From the NCBI RefSeq assembly GCF_016234775.1, contig NZ_JACRAH010000033.1:1-43883 (forward strand): a stretch of 43,883 bases of DNA. The letters run 5' to 3'. The notes beneath the pieces were generated by a model. It ran no database searches and was not told where the DNA came from. It was given only the letters and a program-made list of their open reading frames with translations. Every line of letters starts with the position of its first letter. Position 1 is the first letter of the stretch. Of the stretch, positions 43,743-43,883 are shown piece after piece. The stretch is from Aquabacterium sp. GTDB taxonomy: Bacteria > Pseudomonadota > Gammaproteobacteria > Burkholderiales > Burkholderiaceae_C. The position numbers were made by a program, and so were the translations under genes.

Positions 43743-43883
43743 TGAGGTTGCCCCTGGATTTCGGAGTGCTTAGCCCGGGTTGTCATGCGGCGTTCTTGCG
43801 CTGAGCCACCAGCCAGCGTTGCTCGTACTGCATGGGGCTGAGGTAGCCCAGCGCCGAATGCAAACGAGCATGATTGTAGAAGG
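43742..43883 (-). mobile_element. IS3-family insertion sequence, partial
   Basis: The element runs off the right edge. Its end is placed at about 43742 (TGAGGTTGCCCCTGG) where desaturase homology stops. The terminal inverted repeat cannot be verified without the other end. Confidence 0.7.
43783..43883 (-). CDS. IS3-family transposase OrfB, C-terminal fragment
   Basis: The minus-strand reading gives FYNHARLHSALGYLSPMQYE and ends QRKNAA. This is the typical C-terminal end of the IS3-family integrase-core transposase (rve_3 region). Only 33 codons are in the window; the gene starts outside it. Confidence 0.88.
   Translation of the reverse strand, partial: FYNHARLHSALGYLSPMQYEQRWLVAQRKNAA

Overview
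The window looks like the chromosome of a GC-rich betaproteobacterium of the order Burkholderiales (Comamonadaceae or Sphaerotilaceae type). This is judged from the style of the housekeeping proteins (TrmB, XerD, a DUF455 ferritin-like protein, a chalcone-isomerase-like protein, a selO-msrB-yciB-bolA-ppi gene string) and from the strong GC bias of bases 1-16,500. No species can be named from sequence reading alone.

Bases 1-8,290 hold a cyclic-di-GMP controlled adhesion module. It contains the C-terminal part of a giant type I secreted adhesin (103-residue tandem repeats, a von Willebrand A domain and a T1SS C-terminal region). Next come a LapD-like receptor with degenerate GGDEF and EAL motifs, a LapG-like periplasmic cysteine protease, and a TolC-family outer-membrane protein with an unusual C-terminal extension. 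By analogy with the Pseudomonas Lap system, LapD sequesters LapG when c-di-GMP is high and so keeps the adhesin on the cell surface.

Bases 8,345-16,456 are ordinary chromosome. A minus-strand string selO-msrB-yciB-bolA-parvulin lies first, then plus-strand uppP and a DUF455 protein, a minus-strand pair (chalcone-isomerase-like protein, xerD), and trmB.

From about 16,600 the window becomes accessory DNA. An orphan PD-(D/E)XK-type protein and two toxin-antitoxin modules (HigBA-like, and a DUF1778/GNAT TacAT-like pair) are followed by a P4-type integrase. Two short sequences resembling the 3' end of a tRNA-Ser gene, each next to a minus-strand terminator, bracket the toxin-antitoxin block. I read them as attachment-site remnants. 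Bases 19,400-24,490 are visibly AT-rich and carry a compact mobile-element core: integrase, AlpA-like regulator, DUF3987 ATPase and a YagK/YfjJ (inovirus Gp2-like) replication protein.

Bases 24,667-30,182 are GC-rich cargo with two minus-strand genes. One is a 1369-residue protein with an Mrr-like nuclease domain, a long TPR-like helical array and a PIN-like nuclease domain. The other is a ComEC-like metallo-beta-lactamase-fold protein. This pair is the best candidate here for a little-described (probably anti-phage) system. A further protein of unknown function (30,990-32,546) follows.

Bases 33,000-40,200 resemble part of an integrative conjugative element or plasmid: DUF932 protein, YqaJ-type exonuclease, a Gp3-like/'hydrolase or metal-binding' protein, an XRE repressor with a palindromic operator, and membrane and lipoproteins of unknown function. 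Bases 40,589-42,533 hold a minus-strand operon starting with a protein that has a sigma-70 region-4-like helix-turn-helix, followed by a 36-residue ORF with a near-perfect Shine-Dalgarno sequence. The window ends in a fatty-acid desaturase gene interrupted by an IS3-family insertion sequence that runs off the right edge.
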